From the NCBI GenBank assembly GCA_963738445.1, contig CAVTWS010000018.1:248001-312000 (forward strand): 64,000 nucleotides of DNA. The letters run 5' to 3'. This stretch comes from CAVTWS01 sp963738445. Its GTDB lineage: Bacteria > Actinomycetota > Acidimicrobiia > Acidimicrobiales > SHLQ01. Below are positions 47,799-56,839 of this stretch, piece by piece. Made by a program: the position numbers and the translations under genes. The notes under the pieces were generated by a model. The model was given only the letters and a program-made list of their open reading frames with translations, was not told the DNA's origin and did not search any database. Numbering within the stretch: position 1 is the stretch's first letter; the number at the start of each line of letters is the position of its first letter.

Positions 47799-48251
47799 AT
47801 GACCGGTGAACGCAGGATCGTCGTTGGCGTCGAGGGCAGCGGTGGGGCCCGAGCCGCGCTCCAGTGGGCGATCGAGGAAGCTCGTCTTCGTCATGCGGTC
47901 GTCGAGGTCGTCACTGCGTATCTCCCGACCTATGTGCCGGCGGCACCGGACTTCGGTTTCGTGCCCCTCGACCCGGTCGACCTCGTCGACGAGATCCGCA
48001 AGATGCAGTCCGAGGTGATCGACACCGTCACCGCCGATCTCGACACCTCAGGCGTCGAGATCCGCCGCACCCTCTGCAAAGGTCGCGCCGCGGACATGCT
48101 CATCCATGCCTCCGAGGGCGCCGACCTGCTCGTCGTCGGCGACCGCGGTCGCGGCGGGTTCCGTGGCCTCCTCCTGGGCTCGGTCAGCCACCAGTGCGCT
48201 CAGCACGCCATGTGCCCGGTCGTGATCATCCGCCGCGACATGGCGGCCTGA
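47799..48251 (+). CDS. Universal stress protein (UspA family)
   Basis: 150 residues, single Usp domain. The start RRIVVGVEGSGGARAALQWA and the ATP-binding loop LLVVGDRGRGGFRGLLLGSV are complete (GxxGxG then S), so the ATP-binding class is expected. A TAGACT -10-like element lies at 47686, about 107 bp before the ATG. A strong hairpin follows the gene. Confidence 0.92.
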   Translation: MTGERRIVVGVEGSGGARAALQWAIEEARLRHAVVEVVTAYLPTYVPAAPDFGFVPLDPVDLVDEIRKMQSEVIDTVTADLDTSGVEIRRTLCKGRAADMLIHASEGADLLVVGDRGRGGFRGLLLGSVSHQCAQHAMCPVVIIRRDMAA

Positions 48252-48270
48252 CCGGTCTCACAACGACCTC

Positions 48271-48297
48271 GGCTCGCGGCCACCTGGGCCGCGAGCC
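48271..48297. terminator. Strong hairpin between convergent genes
   Basis: A perfect 11-bp stem GGCTCGCGGCC / GGCCGCGAGCC with loop ACCTG lies between the ends of the convergent usp and SRPBCC genes. No T-run follows, as is common in high-GC Actinobacteria. It can serve both directions. Confidence 0.75.
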
Positions 48298-48304
48298 ACC
48301 GGGT

Positions 48305-48724
48305 TCAGACGGCGACGAGCACCTTGGCCAGGCGTTTGGCGCCCCGGGCGACACCGCGTTCGACCACCGGCATCAGGCCACGGTTGAACGGCCGCAGGGC
48401 ACCGGCCGCGGACATCTCGACCTCGTAGGTCACCTGCGTCCGCTCACCGTGGGCTTCGACCCGGACCCGATCCTCGATGCGCATCCGGCGGCTGGACCCC
48501 GACACCACGACCGTCCCATCGGGCCCGGATACCCCGGCGACGCAGACCTCCATGCCGATCTGCTGTCCGTAGAAGTCGATGGTGGCGGCAACCGCCCCAC
48601 CCTCCGACGTGGTGACATCTCGATACAGGGGATGCCAGCGCTCGAGGTTGGCCGGGTCCGAGACCCACGCCCGAGCCACGTCGGACGTGACCCCGATCTC
48701 GAATGTGGTGCTGTGTACCGGCAT
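48305..48724 (-). CDS. SRPBCC (START-like) family protein
   Basis: 139 residues with the helix-grip fold pattern: TTFEIGVTSDVARAWVSDPA opens with the strand-helix typical of polyketide cyclase/dehydrase-like proteins, DRVRVEAHGERTQVTYEVEM is the later strand, and a long C-terminal helix closes the ligand cavity. Ligand and function unknown. The ATG of MPVHSTT is chosen as the family start. Confidence 0.75.
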   Translation of the reverse strand: MPVHSTTFEIGVTSDVARAWVSDPANLERWHPLYRDVTTSEGGAVAATIDFYGQQIGMEVCVAGVSGPDGTVVVSGSSRRMRIEDRVRVEAHGERTQVTYEVEMSAAGALRPFNRGLMPVVERGVARGAKRLAKVLVAV

Positions 48725-48860
48725 CGGTGCTCCCTCGGCTCGCCGATCTGGGCCGCGGAGGCCATGGAAGAGGATCGGCACGCAGCGCCGAGTGCTGTAG
48801 CCCTTCTGTTACGCGGCGAAGCTGGGCCCGGTCGGACGCCTACGCTCGATCCGCCTTCCC

Positions 48861-48921
48861 CCGCCACCCCGAATCCCCCCTCCTCCGCCACCCCGAATCC
48901 CCCCTCCTCCGCCACCCCGAA
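48861..48921. repeat. 24-bp tandem repeat upstream of PhoX-like gene
   Basis: Two perfect 24-bp units beginning ccgccaccccgaatcccccc plus 13 bp of a third, ending 9 bp before the ATG at 48931. A GAAAGG just after the array may serve as the Shine-Dalgarno. Confidence 0.85.
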
Positions 48922-48930
48922 AGGCCGCCG

Positions 48931-51219
48931 ATGACCTCACGACCGAGCCGTCGAGACGCGCTTCGGTGGGTCGCCGCCAGCGCCGTCCTTCTGGCTGTCC
49001 CCGATGCGTTGAGGCTCCCGGCCGACGCGCTGGGCGTACCCACGGGCAACGCCCTCGCTGGTCCCGACGCCAACGGGTGGCGCCTCCTTCCCGGGTTCTC
49101 GTCGCGCATCGTGGCCACGACCGGCATCAACGTGCCGGGGTCGACGTACCCCTGGCACGCGGCACCCGACGGTGGGGCCACGCTCGTCAAGCCCAACGGT
49201 GGCTGGTATTACGTGTCGAACTCCGAGCACGTCAGCGGCGGCGCGGGGGTGATCGAGTTCGGTCCCGACGGTGCGATCGTCGGCGGGCGCTCGGTCCTGA
49301 CCGACACGATCGCCAACTGCTCGGGATGCATGACCCCCTGGGGTACCTACCTGTCCTGCGAGGAGCACCCCTATGGCGGCGTGTGGGAGGTCGACCCCAC
49401 CGGGGCGCGACCCGCCGTTCGTCGTGGCGCCATGGGGTCGTTCCAACACGAGGGCGGAGCGATCGACCCCGACCGTCGAGTCGTCTACCTGACCGAGGAT
49501 CGACCCGACGGCGGCCTGTACCGGTTCTCGCCCTCGACCTGGGGCGACCTGTCGAACGGCGCCCTCGAGGTGCTCGTCGAGACGGCGGGCGCGCTCACCT
49601 GGGCGCCGATCGATCCCAACGGCGTCCCGACCCTCCCCCACCAGCAACACACCAACACCCGGCGCTTCAGCGGCGGCGAAGGCATCGTCTACTGGCGGGG
49701 CTCGGTGGTGTTCACCACGAAAGGCGACAACAAGGTCTGGGCGCTGGACCCGAACATCATGCGCCTGTCGGTCCTCTACGACGCCGCCGCGGTGGCGAGC
49801 CCGGTGTACACCGGAGTCGATCAGATCGTCATCGCACCCTGGGGTGACCTCATGTGCGCGGAGGACGGCGGGGACATGCAGGTGATCGTGCTGGGCGCCG
49901 ACGGGTCGATCAACGTCTTCGCCCAGCTGACCGGGGTCCCCGGATCGGAGATCACCGGTCTGGCGTTCGACCCGAGCGGGACCCGGCTGTACGTGACCTC
50001 ACAGCGCAACCCGGGCCGGACCTACGAGATCTCGGGGCCGTTCCCGACGTTGAGCCCGCCCCCACCGGCGGGCGGTCCGGCGACCACGCGTTTCGAGCCG
50101 CTGCCGCCCGTCCGAATACTTGACACGCGCGAGGGGCTGGGCGCCGCCGCCCGACCGGTGCCTCCGGACACCTCGATCGCGCTCCAGGTGTCAGGCCGGG
50201 GCGGCGTCCCCGCCGAAGCCACCGCGGTGGTGATGAACCTGACGGCGACCGCCGCCACCGGTCTGGGCTTCGTGACCGTGTGGCCGTTCGGGCGGGCCCG
50301 ACCGGTGGCCTCGAACCTCAACGTGGAGCGACCGGGCCAGACGATCCCGAACCTGGTCACCGTGCCTCTCGGTCCGGGCGGGGCCGTGAGCATCTACACC
50401 CAGGGCGGCGCGCATCTGGTCGCCGACGTGGCCGGGTACTACCTCTCGAACCCCGGTCCCACCACGGCGGGACGCCTCCGGCCCCTGGTCCCGGCTCGGC
50501 TGCTCGACACCCGATCCAACGGCGGATCGCCGGTCCCCGACAGCGGCGTCATCGAGGTGCAGGTTCGCGGTCAGGGCGAGGTCCCGGGTTCGGGCGTGGC
50601 CGCCGCGGTGCTGAACGTGACCGCGACCGACCCGACCGGTCCCGGGTTCGTCACCTGCTGGCCGGCGGGAACGGCCCGACCGCTGGCGAGCAACCTGAAC
50701 ATCGAACGGGCCGGTCAGACCATCGCCAACCAGGTGGTCGTGCCCGTCGGCGCCGACGGGCGCGTCTCGCTGTTCGCGCAGCGCTCCACCCATCTGGTCG
50801 TCGACATCGCCGCCTGGATCACCGACACCAGTCGCTCGCTCTCCACCCTCGGACGATTCGTCGTCGTCGACCCGGCCCGGCTCCTCGACACCCGCATCGG
50901 TGTCGGGTCACCGGCTGGGCTCCTCCCCGAAGGCGCCCGGATCACGCTCGCCGTCGCCGGTCGCGGAGGCCTCCCCACCAGCGGAGTGCTGGCCGCTGTC
51001 TTGAACGTCACGTTGACCGAGGCCGTCGCCCCTGGATTCGTCACCGTGTGGCCGTCGGGCCAGGCTCGACCCGTGGCATCGAGCGTCAACGCCGCGGTGG
51101 CCGGCCAGACGATCCCGAACCACGTGCTGGTCGCCCTCTCCCCCGACGGCACCGTCGACCTGTTCACCCAGAGCGGCGGTCATCTGATCGCCGACGTGCT
51201 GGGCTGGGTCACCGCGTAG
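48931..51219 (+). CDS. PhoX-like (DUF839) exported protein with three LDTR repeats
   Basis: 762 residues. A Tat signal (SRRDALRWVAASAVLLAVPD) is followed to about 380 by a DUF839/PhoX-like beta-propeller: CSGCMTPWGTYLSCEEHPYG, AMGSFQHEGGAIDPD, YLTEDRPDGGLYRF and GLAFDPSGTRLYVTSQRNPG are the family blocks, including the Glu/Cys region used for calcium/iron binding in PhoX phosphatases. From about 392 come three copies of a roughly 120-residue beta-rich unit, each opening with RILDTR/RLLDTR and containing LNVTAT and GFVTVWP-like and SNLNV blocks. These may be binding modules at the cell surface. Phosphatase activity is inference. Confidence 0.85.
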   Translation: MTSRPSRRDALRWVAASAVLLAVPDALRLPADALGVPTGNALAGPDANGWRLLPGFSSRIVATTGINVPGSTYPWHAAPDGGATLVKPNGGWYYVSNSEHVSGGAGVIEFGPDGAIVGGRSVLTDTIANCSGCMTPWGTYLSCEEHPYGGVWEVDPTGARPAVRRGAMGSFQHEGGAIDPDRRVVYLTEDRPDGGLYRFSPSTWGDLSNGALEVLVETAGALTWAPIDPNGVPTLPHQQHTNTRRFSGGEGIVYWRGSVVFTTKGDNKVWALDPNIMRLSVLYDAAAVASPVYTGVDQIVIAPWGDLMCAEDGGDMQVIVLGADGSINVFAQLTGVPGSEITGLAFDPSGTRLYVTSQRNPGRTYEISGPFPTLSPPPPAGGPATTRFEPLPPVRILDTREGLGAAARPVPPDTSIALQVSGRGGVPAEATAVVMNLTATAATGLGFVTVWPFGRARPVASNLNVERPGQTIPNLVTVPLGPGGAVSIYTQGGAHLVADVAGYYLSNPGPTTAGRLRPLVPARLLDTRSNGGSPVPDSGVIEVQVRGQGEVPGSGVAAAVLNVTATDPTGPGFVTCWPAGTARPLASNLNIERAGQTIANQVVVPVGADGRVSLFAQRSTHLVVDIAAWITDTSRSLSTLGRFVVVDPARLLDTRIGVGSPAGLLPEGARITLAVAGRGGLPTSGVLAAVLNVTLTEAVAPGFVTVWPSGQARPVASSVNAAVAGQTIPNHVLVALSPDGTVDLFTQSGGHLIADVLGWVTA

Positions 51220-51312
51220 ACGCCCGACGGAGCTCAGCCGGCAACGTGGCCGGTTGGTGCGCCACCGGCCGGTTCGGTGGCGCGTGGTCACTTTCCCTTC
51301 GGTGCGCGACCC

Positions 51313-52515
51313 ATGGCATGCTCTGCGACCGTGCCCCATCCCCTGCGCAACGTGGCCATCGTCGGGGTCCACAACACCCGTCAGGCCCGGGTGATCGAAG
51401 GCCACGACAGCCGCTCGATCACCATCGAAGCCGCGCTCGGTGCGTTGGCCGACGCCGGCCTCACGCCCGCCGATGTCGACGGTGTCGTCAGCCAGTTCGC
51501 CAACGAGTTGGTGCACGAGCTCCGCCTCGGTCCCTGCGCCCGGCACATGAACGGGCTCGGCATCCCGGCCGTCATGGAGGCGGCCGGGCTCATCGCCTCG
51601 GGCGCCTGCGACGTCGTGCTCATGGGGTCGGGCGGCGCCGGTGAGTACACCGAGATCAGCAAAGCGACGGGCGAGAAGTCCACGGCGCCGTGGACCCGGC
51701 CGGCCAACGAGTTCGTCGTCAGCTACGGCCTGATGACCCCAGCCGAGTTCGCGTTGGTCGCCCGGAAGCACATGCTGCGCTACGGCACGACCGCCGAGCA
51801 GCTCGCCACCGTCGCCGCCACCATCCGCAACAACGGCCACGTCAACCCCGAGGCCGTCTATCACGGCAAGGGGCCGTACACCGTCGACGACATCCTCGCC
51901 TCCCGGATGATCGCCGATCCGTTCCACCTGCTCGAGTGCGCGACGGCCAACGAAGGCGGGTGCAGCCTCGTGCTCACCACCTACGAACGGGCCCTCGACC
52001 TGCCCAACTCACCGATCTTCATCCTCGGCGGCGGCAACGATTCGTACGGACCGGCGTACACGATGGCGCCCGCCTGGGACATGACCGGCGCCCGGGGCAA
52101 CGAGACACCGATGGGCTTCGTCGGCCGCCGCGCCGCCCGCCGAGCGTTCACGACCTCGGGCCTCCGACCGGCCGACGTCGACGTCTGCGAGTTCTACGAC
52201 CCGTTCTCGTTCGAGATCATCCGCCAGTTCGAGGCCTTCGAGTTCTGCGGCGAAGGCGAAGGTGGCTCGTTCATCATGGACGGCCGCATCGGCCCTGGAG
52301 GTCAGTTCCCCATCACCACCGACGGCGGCCTGATGTCATACAGCCACGCCGGCCTCAGCGCTCAGATGGTGCAGCGGGTCATCCGAAGCGTGCAGCAGCT
52401 CCGCGGGAGCTGCGCGACCAGTCAGGTCCCTGGAGCCGAGATCGCCATGTGTTCCAACGGCGGCTCGGGCGCCCTGTTCACCGACGTCATGCTCCTCGGG
52501 AGCGCACGGCCATGA
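51313..52515 (+). CDS. Thiolase-family (SCP2/lipid-transfer type) protein
   Basis: 400 residues of the non-condensing or degradative thiolase group found in steroid and fatty-acid catabolism clusters. LRNVAIVGVHNTRQARV opens the fold; EAALGALADAGLTPADVDGV, GIPAVMEAAGLIASGACDVV, LECATANEGGCSLVLTT and AMCSNGGSGALF are the thiolase blocks. The usual CxGxP active-site motifs are degenerate. GTG at 51331 is an alternative start. It is followed by a DUF35 protein, the partner with which such thiolases form complexes. The last 40 bp, including the stop, are duplicated just downstream. Confidence 0.85.
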   Translation: MACSATVPHPLRNVAIVGVHNTRQARVIEGHDSRSITIEAALGALADAGLTPADVDGVVSQFANELVHELRLGPCARHMNGLGIPAVMEAAGLIASGACDVVLMGSGGAGEYTEISKATGEKSTAPWTRPANEFVVSYGLMTPAEFALVARKHMLRYGTTAEQLATVAATIRNNGHVNPEAVYHGKGPYTVDDILASRMIADPFHLLECATANEGGCSLVLTTYERALDLPNSPIFILGGGNDSYGPAYTMAPAWDMTGARGNETPMGFVGRRAARRAFTTSGLRPADVDVCEFYDPFSFEIIRQFEAFEFCGEGEGGSFIMDGRIGPGGQFPITTDGGLMSYSHAGLSAQMVQRVIRSVQQLRGSCATSQVPGAEIAMCSNGGSGALFTDVMLLGSARP

Positions 52516-52568
52516 TCACGAGGACCGCGTTCACCGACGTCATGCTCCTCGGGAGCGCACGGCCATGA
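52476..52568 (+). repeat. 53-bp tandem duplication at the thiolase/DUF35 junction
   Basis: A 40-bp segment at 52476-52515 recurs identically at 52529-52568, offset 53 bp. Each copy encodes FTDVMLLGSARP and ends in ATGA. The first ATGA opens an 18-codon reading frame (52512-52568) that ends exactly at the second ATGA, where the DUF35 gene starts. The duplication thus leaves a mini-frame bridging the two genes, preserving stepwise start/stop coupling. Confidence 0.9.
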
Positions 52569-53041
52569 GCGATCTCCGACCCACGCTCAGACCTCAGACG
52601 GGTGCCATCCCCCTCCCCAATCCCAAGGACATCTCGGTGCCCTACTGGGAGGGGTGCCGTGCCGGTGAGCTGCGTTTCCAACGTTGTGGAGCGTGCGGAG
52701 TTGCCCAATTCAACCCCGGGTACCGGTGCGGCCACTGCCACGGCACCGACCTGTCCTGGGAGGTGAGTCGTGGCCTCGGTGCGCTGTACAGCTGGACCGT
52801 GGTGTGGCGCCCCCAGACACCGGCGTTCGAGGTGCCGTACGCTCCGGCGGTGGTCGAGCTCGCGGAGGGGTACTGGATGCTCTCGGCGATCGTCGATTGC
52901 GAACCCGATGACCTGACCGAGAACATGCCCCTCGAAGTGACCTTCCACGCCATCACCCCCGAGGTCACCCTTCCGTATTTCCGACCCCGACGGTCCGAAC
53001 CCGCGGTTCCCCGTCCCGACAGCGAGGAGGCCGAGTCGTGA
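52565..53041 (+). CDS. DUF35 Zn-ribbon/OB-fold acyl-CoA-binding protein
   Basis: 158 residues. The N-terminal rubredoxin-like zinc ribbon has RCGACG and RCGHCHG (two CxxC pairs), followed by an OB fold (GALYSWTVVWRPQTPAFEVP). Such proteins partner thiolases or MaoC hydratases and help bind CoA esters, as in the steroid side-chain degradation aldolase/hydratase complexes. Directly downstream of a thiolase gene, coupled by ATGA; overlaps the next gene as GTGA. Confidence 0.92.
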   Translation: MSDLRPTLRPQTGAIPLPNPKDISVPYWEGCRAGELRFQRCGACGVAQFNPGYRCGHCHGTDLSWEVSRGLGALYSWTVVWRPQTPAFEVPYAPAVVELAEGYWMLSAIVDCEPDDLTENMPLEVTFHAITPEVTLPYFRPRRSEPAVPRPDSEEAES

Positions 53042-53913
53042 AGCCGGCGCCGTTCACCTATCACCGACCCACCACCGTGGCCGAGGCCGCCGGGCTCCTC
53101 TCCGAGCACGTCGACTCGGCCAAACCCATCGCCGGCGGCCAGAGCCTGGTGCCGCTGCTGGCGCTGCGTCTGGCTTCGTTCGAGCACCTCATCGACCTGA
53201 ACGGGATCGACGAGCTGGCCGGGATCGAGCGCTCCAACGGTCATGTGCGCATCGGCGCCATGACCCGGCAGCGCAGGGCCGAAACCAGCGCTGTCGTCGC
53301 CGCTGACGTTCCTCTGCTGGCCGCCGCCCTGCCCTGGATCGGCCACTTCCAGATCCGGAACCGGGGCACGATCGGCGGTTCCATCGCCCATGCCGATCCG
53401 GCGTCGGAGCTGCCGGCCGTGGCGCTGGCGCTCGATGCCGAGCTCGATCTGGCCACCAGTTCCGGCACCCGCCGCGTCGCCGCCGCCGACTTCTTCGAGG
53501 GCACCTTCATGACCGCGGTGGCGGACGACGAGCTGGTCACCGCCATCCGGTTCCCGGTGTGGGGCCCGGGCTCGGGCTTCGCCGTGCGCGAGTTCGCCCG
53601 CCGCAGCGGTGATTTCGCCGTCGCCGGCGCCGTGGCCGGCCTCCAGGTGGACGGCAGCGGCACGATCACCCGAGCGGCGCTCTCGTTCATCGGCATGGGT
53701 TCCACCCCGATCCGCGGGGCCGCCGCCGAAGCGGCGCTGGTCGGCACCAAGGTCGCCGACCTCGACGCGCGAGCCGCCGCCGAGGTCGCGGTGGCCGACA
53801 CCACGCCCGGCGACGACATCCACGCCAGCGGGGTCCATCGGCGCCGCATCGCCACCCGTATGGCGGCTGACGCCCTGTCAGCCGCTGCCGCCAACGCCCG
53901 AGGGGAGCAGTGA
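53038..53913 (+). CDS. Molybdenum hydroxylase FAD-binding (medium) subunit
   Basis: 291 residues of the CoxM/CutM/xanthine-dehydrogenase FAD subunit family. FAD-binding blocks are AKPIAGGQSLVPLLALRL and FQIRNRGTIGGSIAHADPAS. It passes electrons between the iron-sulfur subunit and the acceptor. Start GTG overlaps the DUF35 stop, and its stop overlaps the iron-sulfur subunit start, so the three subunits are co-translated in the order medium, small, large. Confidence 0.94.
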   Translation: MKPAPFTYHRPTTVAEAAGLLSEHVDSAKPIAGGQSLVPLLALRLASFEHLIDLNGIDELAGIERSNGHVRIGAMTRQRRAETSAVVAADVPLLAAALPWIGHFQIRNRGTIGGSIAHADPASELPAVALALDAELDLATSSGTRRVAAADFFEGTFMTAVADDELVTAIRFPVWGPGSGFAVREFARRSGDFAVAGAVAGLQVDGSGTITRAALSFIGMGSTPIRGAAAEAALVGTKVADLDARAAAEVAVADTTPGDDIHASGVHRRRIATRMAADALSAAAANARGEQ

Positions 53914-54413
53914 TGAGCGACGAACACAGTGTCTTGCTGACCGTGAACGGCAACCGCCACAAGGTCCGCATCGAATCCCGCAAGACCCTGGCCGACACGC
54001 TCCGCGAGGAGTGCAACGCCACCGGCGTGCACCTGGCGTGCGAGCACGGGGTGTGCGGAGCCTGCACCATCCTGCTCGACGGGCAGGCGGTGCGGTCGTG
54101 CCTGATGTTCGCCGTGCAGGCGGACGGCGCCGAGATCGTGACCGCCGAGGGCCTGGCCAACGACGACGGAAGCCTCGGGCCCGTGCAGGAGGCGTTCCGC
54201 CAGTGCCACGGCCTCCAGTGCGGGTTCTGCACACCGGGGTTCATCGTGACCGTGACCTCGATGTTGACCGAGAACCCCGACCCGACCGACGCGGAGATCC
54301 GCGAGGGTCTCGGCGGCAACCTGTGCCGCTGCACCGGGTACCAGGGGATCATCGCCGCCGTGAAGTATGCGGCGCCGAGCTTCCAAGACACCGGGAAGGG
54401 AGCCACGTCGTGA
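53910..54413 (+). CDS. Molybdenum hydroxylase [2Fe-2S] (small) subunit
   Basis: 167 residues. The plant-ferredoxin-type cluster is held by CEHGVCGACTILLDG (three Cys) plus RSC, and the second cluster by QCGFCTPGF and GNLCRCTGYQ, which is the full cysteine set of the CoxS/xanthine dehydrogenase small subunit. The start may be GTG at 53910 or the ATG directly after; both keep the coupling to the preceding gene. Relays electrons from the molybdenum centre to FAD. Confidence 0.95.
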   Translation: MMSDEHSVLLTVNGNRHKVRIESRKTLADTLREECNATGVHLACEHGVCGACTILLDGQAVRSCLMFAVQADGAEIVTAEGLANDDGSLGPVQEAFRQCHGLQCGFCTPGFIVTVTSMLTENPDPTDAEIREGLGGNLCRCTGYQGIIAAVKYAAPSFQDTGKGATS

Positions 54414-56782
54414 GCGCGAACCACACCCTCCCCGAGCAGAAGCACATCGACGCCGCGCCGAAGTTCGAGAACCGCGCCGGCCGCTTCATCGGGCAGAAGG
54501 TCGTCCGCAAGGAGGACGCCCGGCTCACCACCGGGCACGGCACCTACGTCGACGACGTGACGGTGCCCGGCATGCTCCACGCCCATTTCGTGCGCAGCGA
54601 CTACGCCCGCGCCCGGATCCGCTCCGTCGACATCAGCGCCGCGCTCGAGCACGACGGTGTCGTCGCCGTCCTGACCGCCGACGACCTCCAGGTCCCGGAC
54701 AACGCGCTGACCGCGTCGATGATGCAGATGCTCATGGCCGGATCGCCCAAACCGGCCGACCTGACCGTGGCCAAGGACGAGGTCCGCTATGTCGGTGACC
54801 CCGTTGCGATCGTGGTCGCCACGTCCCGGTACGTCGCCGAGGACGCGGCGGAGCTGGTGGAGATCGACTACGAGCCGCTCGCGCCCGTCGTCGACTACGA
54901 ATCGGCCGCCGCCGCCGAGGGCCTCGTGAACCCGAGCCTCGGCACCAACATCGCCGGGCAGATGGCGATCCCCCTCGACGACCACATCAACGGCCTCGTG
55001 GCCGGCGCCGCGCACAACGTGACGGCAACGTTCCGCCAGCACCGCCACATCAACGTGCCGATGGAGACGCGTGGCATCGTCGCCTCGTGGGACAAGTTCG
55101 CCGACGAGCTCACCATCTGGGTGGCCTCGCAGAACCCCCACGAGTGGCGTCGGCGCGCCGCGGAGATGCTCGGCCTCGAAGAGCACAAGATCCGCGCCGT
55201 GCAGCGCGATGTCGGCGGCGGTTTCGGTCAGAAGATGTTCATGCTCCGCGAGGAGGCCGCGATCATCGTGGCGTCGCACCGGATCGGCCGGCCCATCAAG
55301 TGGGTCGAGGATCGCCGCGAGAACCTGATGGCGTCGAACATCGCCCGCATCGAGATGGGCACGGTGACCTTCTCGCTGGACGACGAGGCCCGCATCCAGG
55401 TCGTGCAGATCGACCACCTCGACGATCTCGGGGCCAACGGGTCCGGGGGCGGCGCCATGGTCGGCATGTTGCTGTCCGGCCCCTACAAGGTCACCCGCAA
55501 CGCCTGGAAGACGGTGTCGGTGCACACCAACACCGTCGGTCGGGCCGCCTACCGGGGGCCGTGGCAGTTCGAGAGCGTGGCCCGCGAGCAGATGGTCGAT
55601 CACGTGGCCCGGGAGATCGGGATGGACCCGCTGGAGCTCCGACGCCGCAACGTCATCCGCTGGGAGGACCTGCCCTACACCAATCCGATGGGCATGACGT
55701 ACGACATCGTCACGCCGTCGGAGTGCCTCGAGCAGGCGGCCGAGATGATCGGCTACGAGGCCTTTCGCGCCGAGCAGAAGCGGGCGTTCGAGCAGGAGGG
55801 CCGGCTGCTGGGCATCGGGCTCGGTCTGTACGTGGAGCCGTCCGCCCAGAACATGGGCACCCTCAACACCGAGGGGGCGACCGTTCGGGTGGCGCCGTCT
55901 GGCAAGGTCGACGTGTTCCTCGGCACCGGTAGCCATGGGCAGAGCATCGAGACCACGATGGCCCAGATCGTCGCCGACGAGCTCGGGGTCGACATCGACG
56001 ACGTGACCGTCAACCAGGGCGACACCGGCCAGACCCCGTTCGGCGGGGGCACCGGTGGCTCGCGGACGGCCAACATCGTCGCCGGCGCGGCCGCCATGGC
56101 GTCCCAGGACGTGCGGCAGATGATCTGCGGGATCGCCGCCCACCTTCTGGAGGCGAACCCCGACGACCTGGAGATCGAGTCCGGGAACATCTCGGTCAAG
56201 GGCACACCGGCCAAGTCCGTGACCCTGGCCGAGGTGGCCAAGGCCGCCCACGACAGCGTGCAGAGCCTGCCCGCCGATGTCGAGGTGTCGCTGCAGGCCA
56301 CGGCCCGCTACCGCCACCCCGATGTCACGTGGTCGAACGCCTGCCACGCCTGCACGGTCGAGATCGACCAGGACACCGGCCGCGTGAACATCCTCCGTTA
56401 TGTCGTGTCCGAGGACTGCGGCAAGATGATCAACCCCAACGTGGTCGAGGGCCAGGTCGCCGGCGGCGTGGTGCAGGGGCTCGGCGGTGTCCTCTACGAG
56501 CACATGCTCTACAACGAGGACGGCGTGCCGCTCACGACCACGTTCATGGACTACCTGCTGCCGACCGCAGCTGAGGTTCCGACGATCGAATACGGCCACA
56601 TCGAGACCCCGTCGAACACCGCCGGCGGGTTCAAGGGCATGGGTGAAGGGGGCGCCATCGGCGCGCCGCCGTGCATCTTCAACGCCGTGGCCGACGCCCT
56701 CAACCTGGCCGGCGCCAAGGTCTTCGACCAGCCGCTCGGCCCTCGCGACGTGCTCGATTCGCTCATCGCCGCCGGCCGCTGA
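54410..56782 (+). CDS. Molybdenum hydroxylase molybdopterin-binding (large) subunit
   Basis: 790 residues of the xanthine-oxidase family; it hydroxylates an organic substrate using water. Motifs: FIGQKVVRKEDARLTTGHGT at the N-terminus, DVGGGFGQKM at about 269, AYRGPWQFES at about 380, and the catalytic Glu in GMGEGGAIGAPP at about 745. The active-site loop is neither AYRCSFR (form I CO dehydrogenase) nor AYRGAGR, so this is not CO dehydrogenase; substrate is probably an aromatic, heterocyclic or steroid-like ring or an aldehyde. GTG start overlaps the small-subunit stop. Confidence 0.93.
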   Translation: MSANHTLPEQKHIDAAPKFENRAGRFIGQKVVRKEDARLTTGHGTYVDDVTVPGMLHAHFVRSDYARARIRSVDISAALEHDGVVAVLTADDLQVPDNALTASMMQMLMAGSPKPADLTVAKDEVRYVGDPVAIVVATSRYVAEDAAELVEIDYEPLAPVVDYESAAAAEGLVNPSLGTNIAGQMAIPLDDHINGLVAGAAHNVTATFRQHRHINVPMETRGIVASWDKFADELTIWVASQNPHEWRRRAAEMLGLEEHKIRAVQRDVGGGFGQKMFMLREEAAIIVASHRIGRPIKWVEDRRENLMASNIARIEMGTVTFSLDDEARIQVVQIDHLDDLGANGSGGGAMVGMLLSGPYKVTRNAWKTVSVHTNTVGRAAYRGPWQFESVAREQMVDHVAREIGMDPLELRRRNVIRWEDLPYTNPMGMTYDIVTPSECLEQAAEMIGYEAFRAEQKRAFEQEGRLLGIGLGLYVEPSAQNMGTLNTEGATVRVAPSGKVDVFLGTGSHGQSIETTMAQIVADELGVDIDDVTVNQGDTGQTPFGGGTGGSRTANIVAGAAAMASQDVRQMICGIAAHLLEANPDDLEIESGNISVKGTPAKSVTLAEVAKAAHDSVQSLPADVEVSLQATARYRHPDVTWSNACHACTVEIDQDTGRVNILRYVVSEDCGKMINPNVVEGQVAGGVVQGLGGVLYEHMLYNEDGVPLTTTFMDYLLPTAAEVPTIEYGHIETPSNTAGGFKGMGEGGAIGAPPCIFNAVADALNLAGAKVFDQPLGPRDVLDSLIAAGR

Positions 56783-56839
56783 GCGACCTCCGCCGGCCGG
56801 TCCCCGCCGAGCGGCCTCACACGACAAGGAGTATCCGTC

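Noticed and set aside
54410..56782. Aerobic CO dehydrogenase (CoxL)
   Set aside because: The active-site loop is AYRGPWQFES, not AYRCSFR or AYRGAGR, and the neighbours are a thiolase and P450, so naming it coxL would be unjustified.
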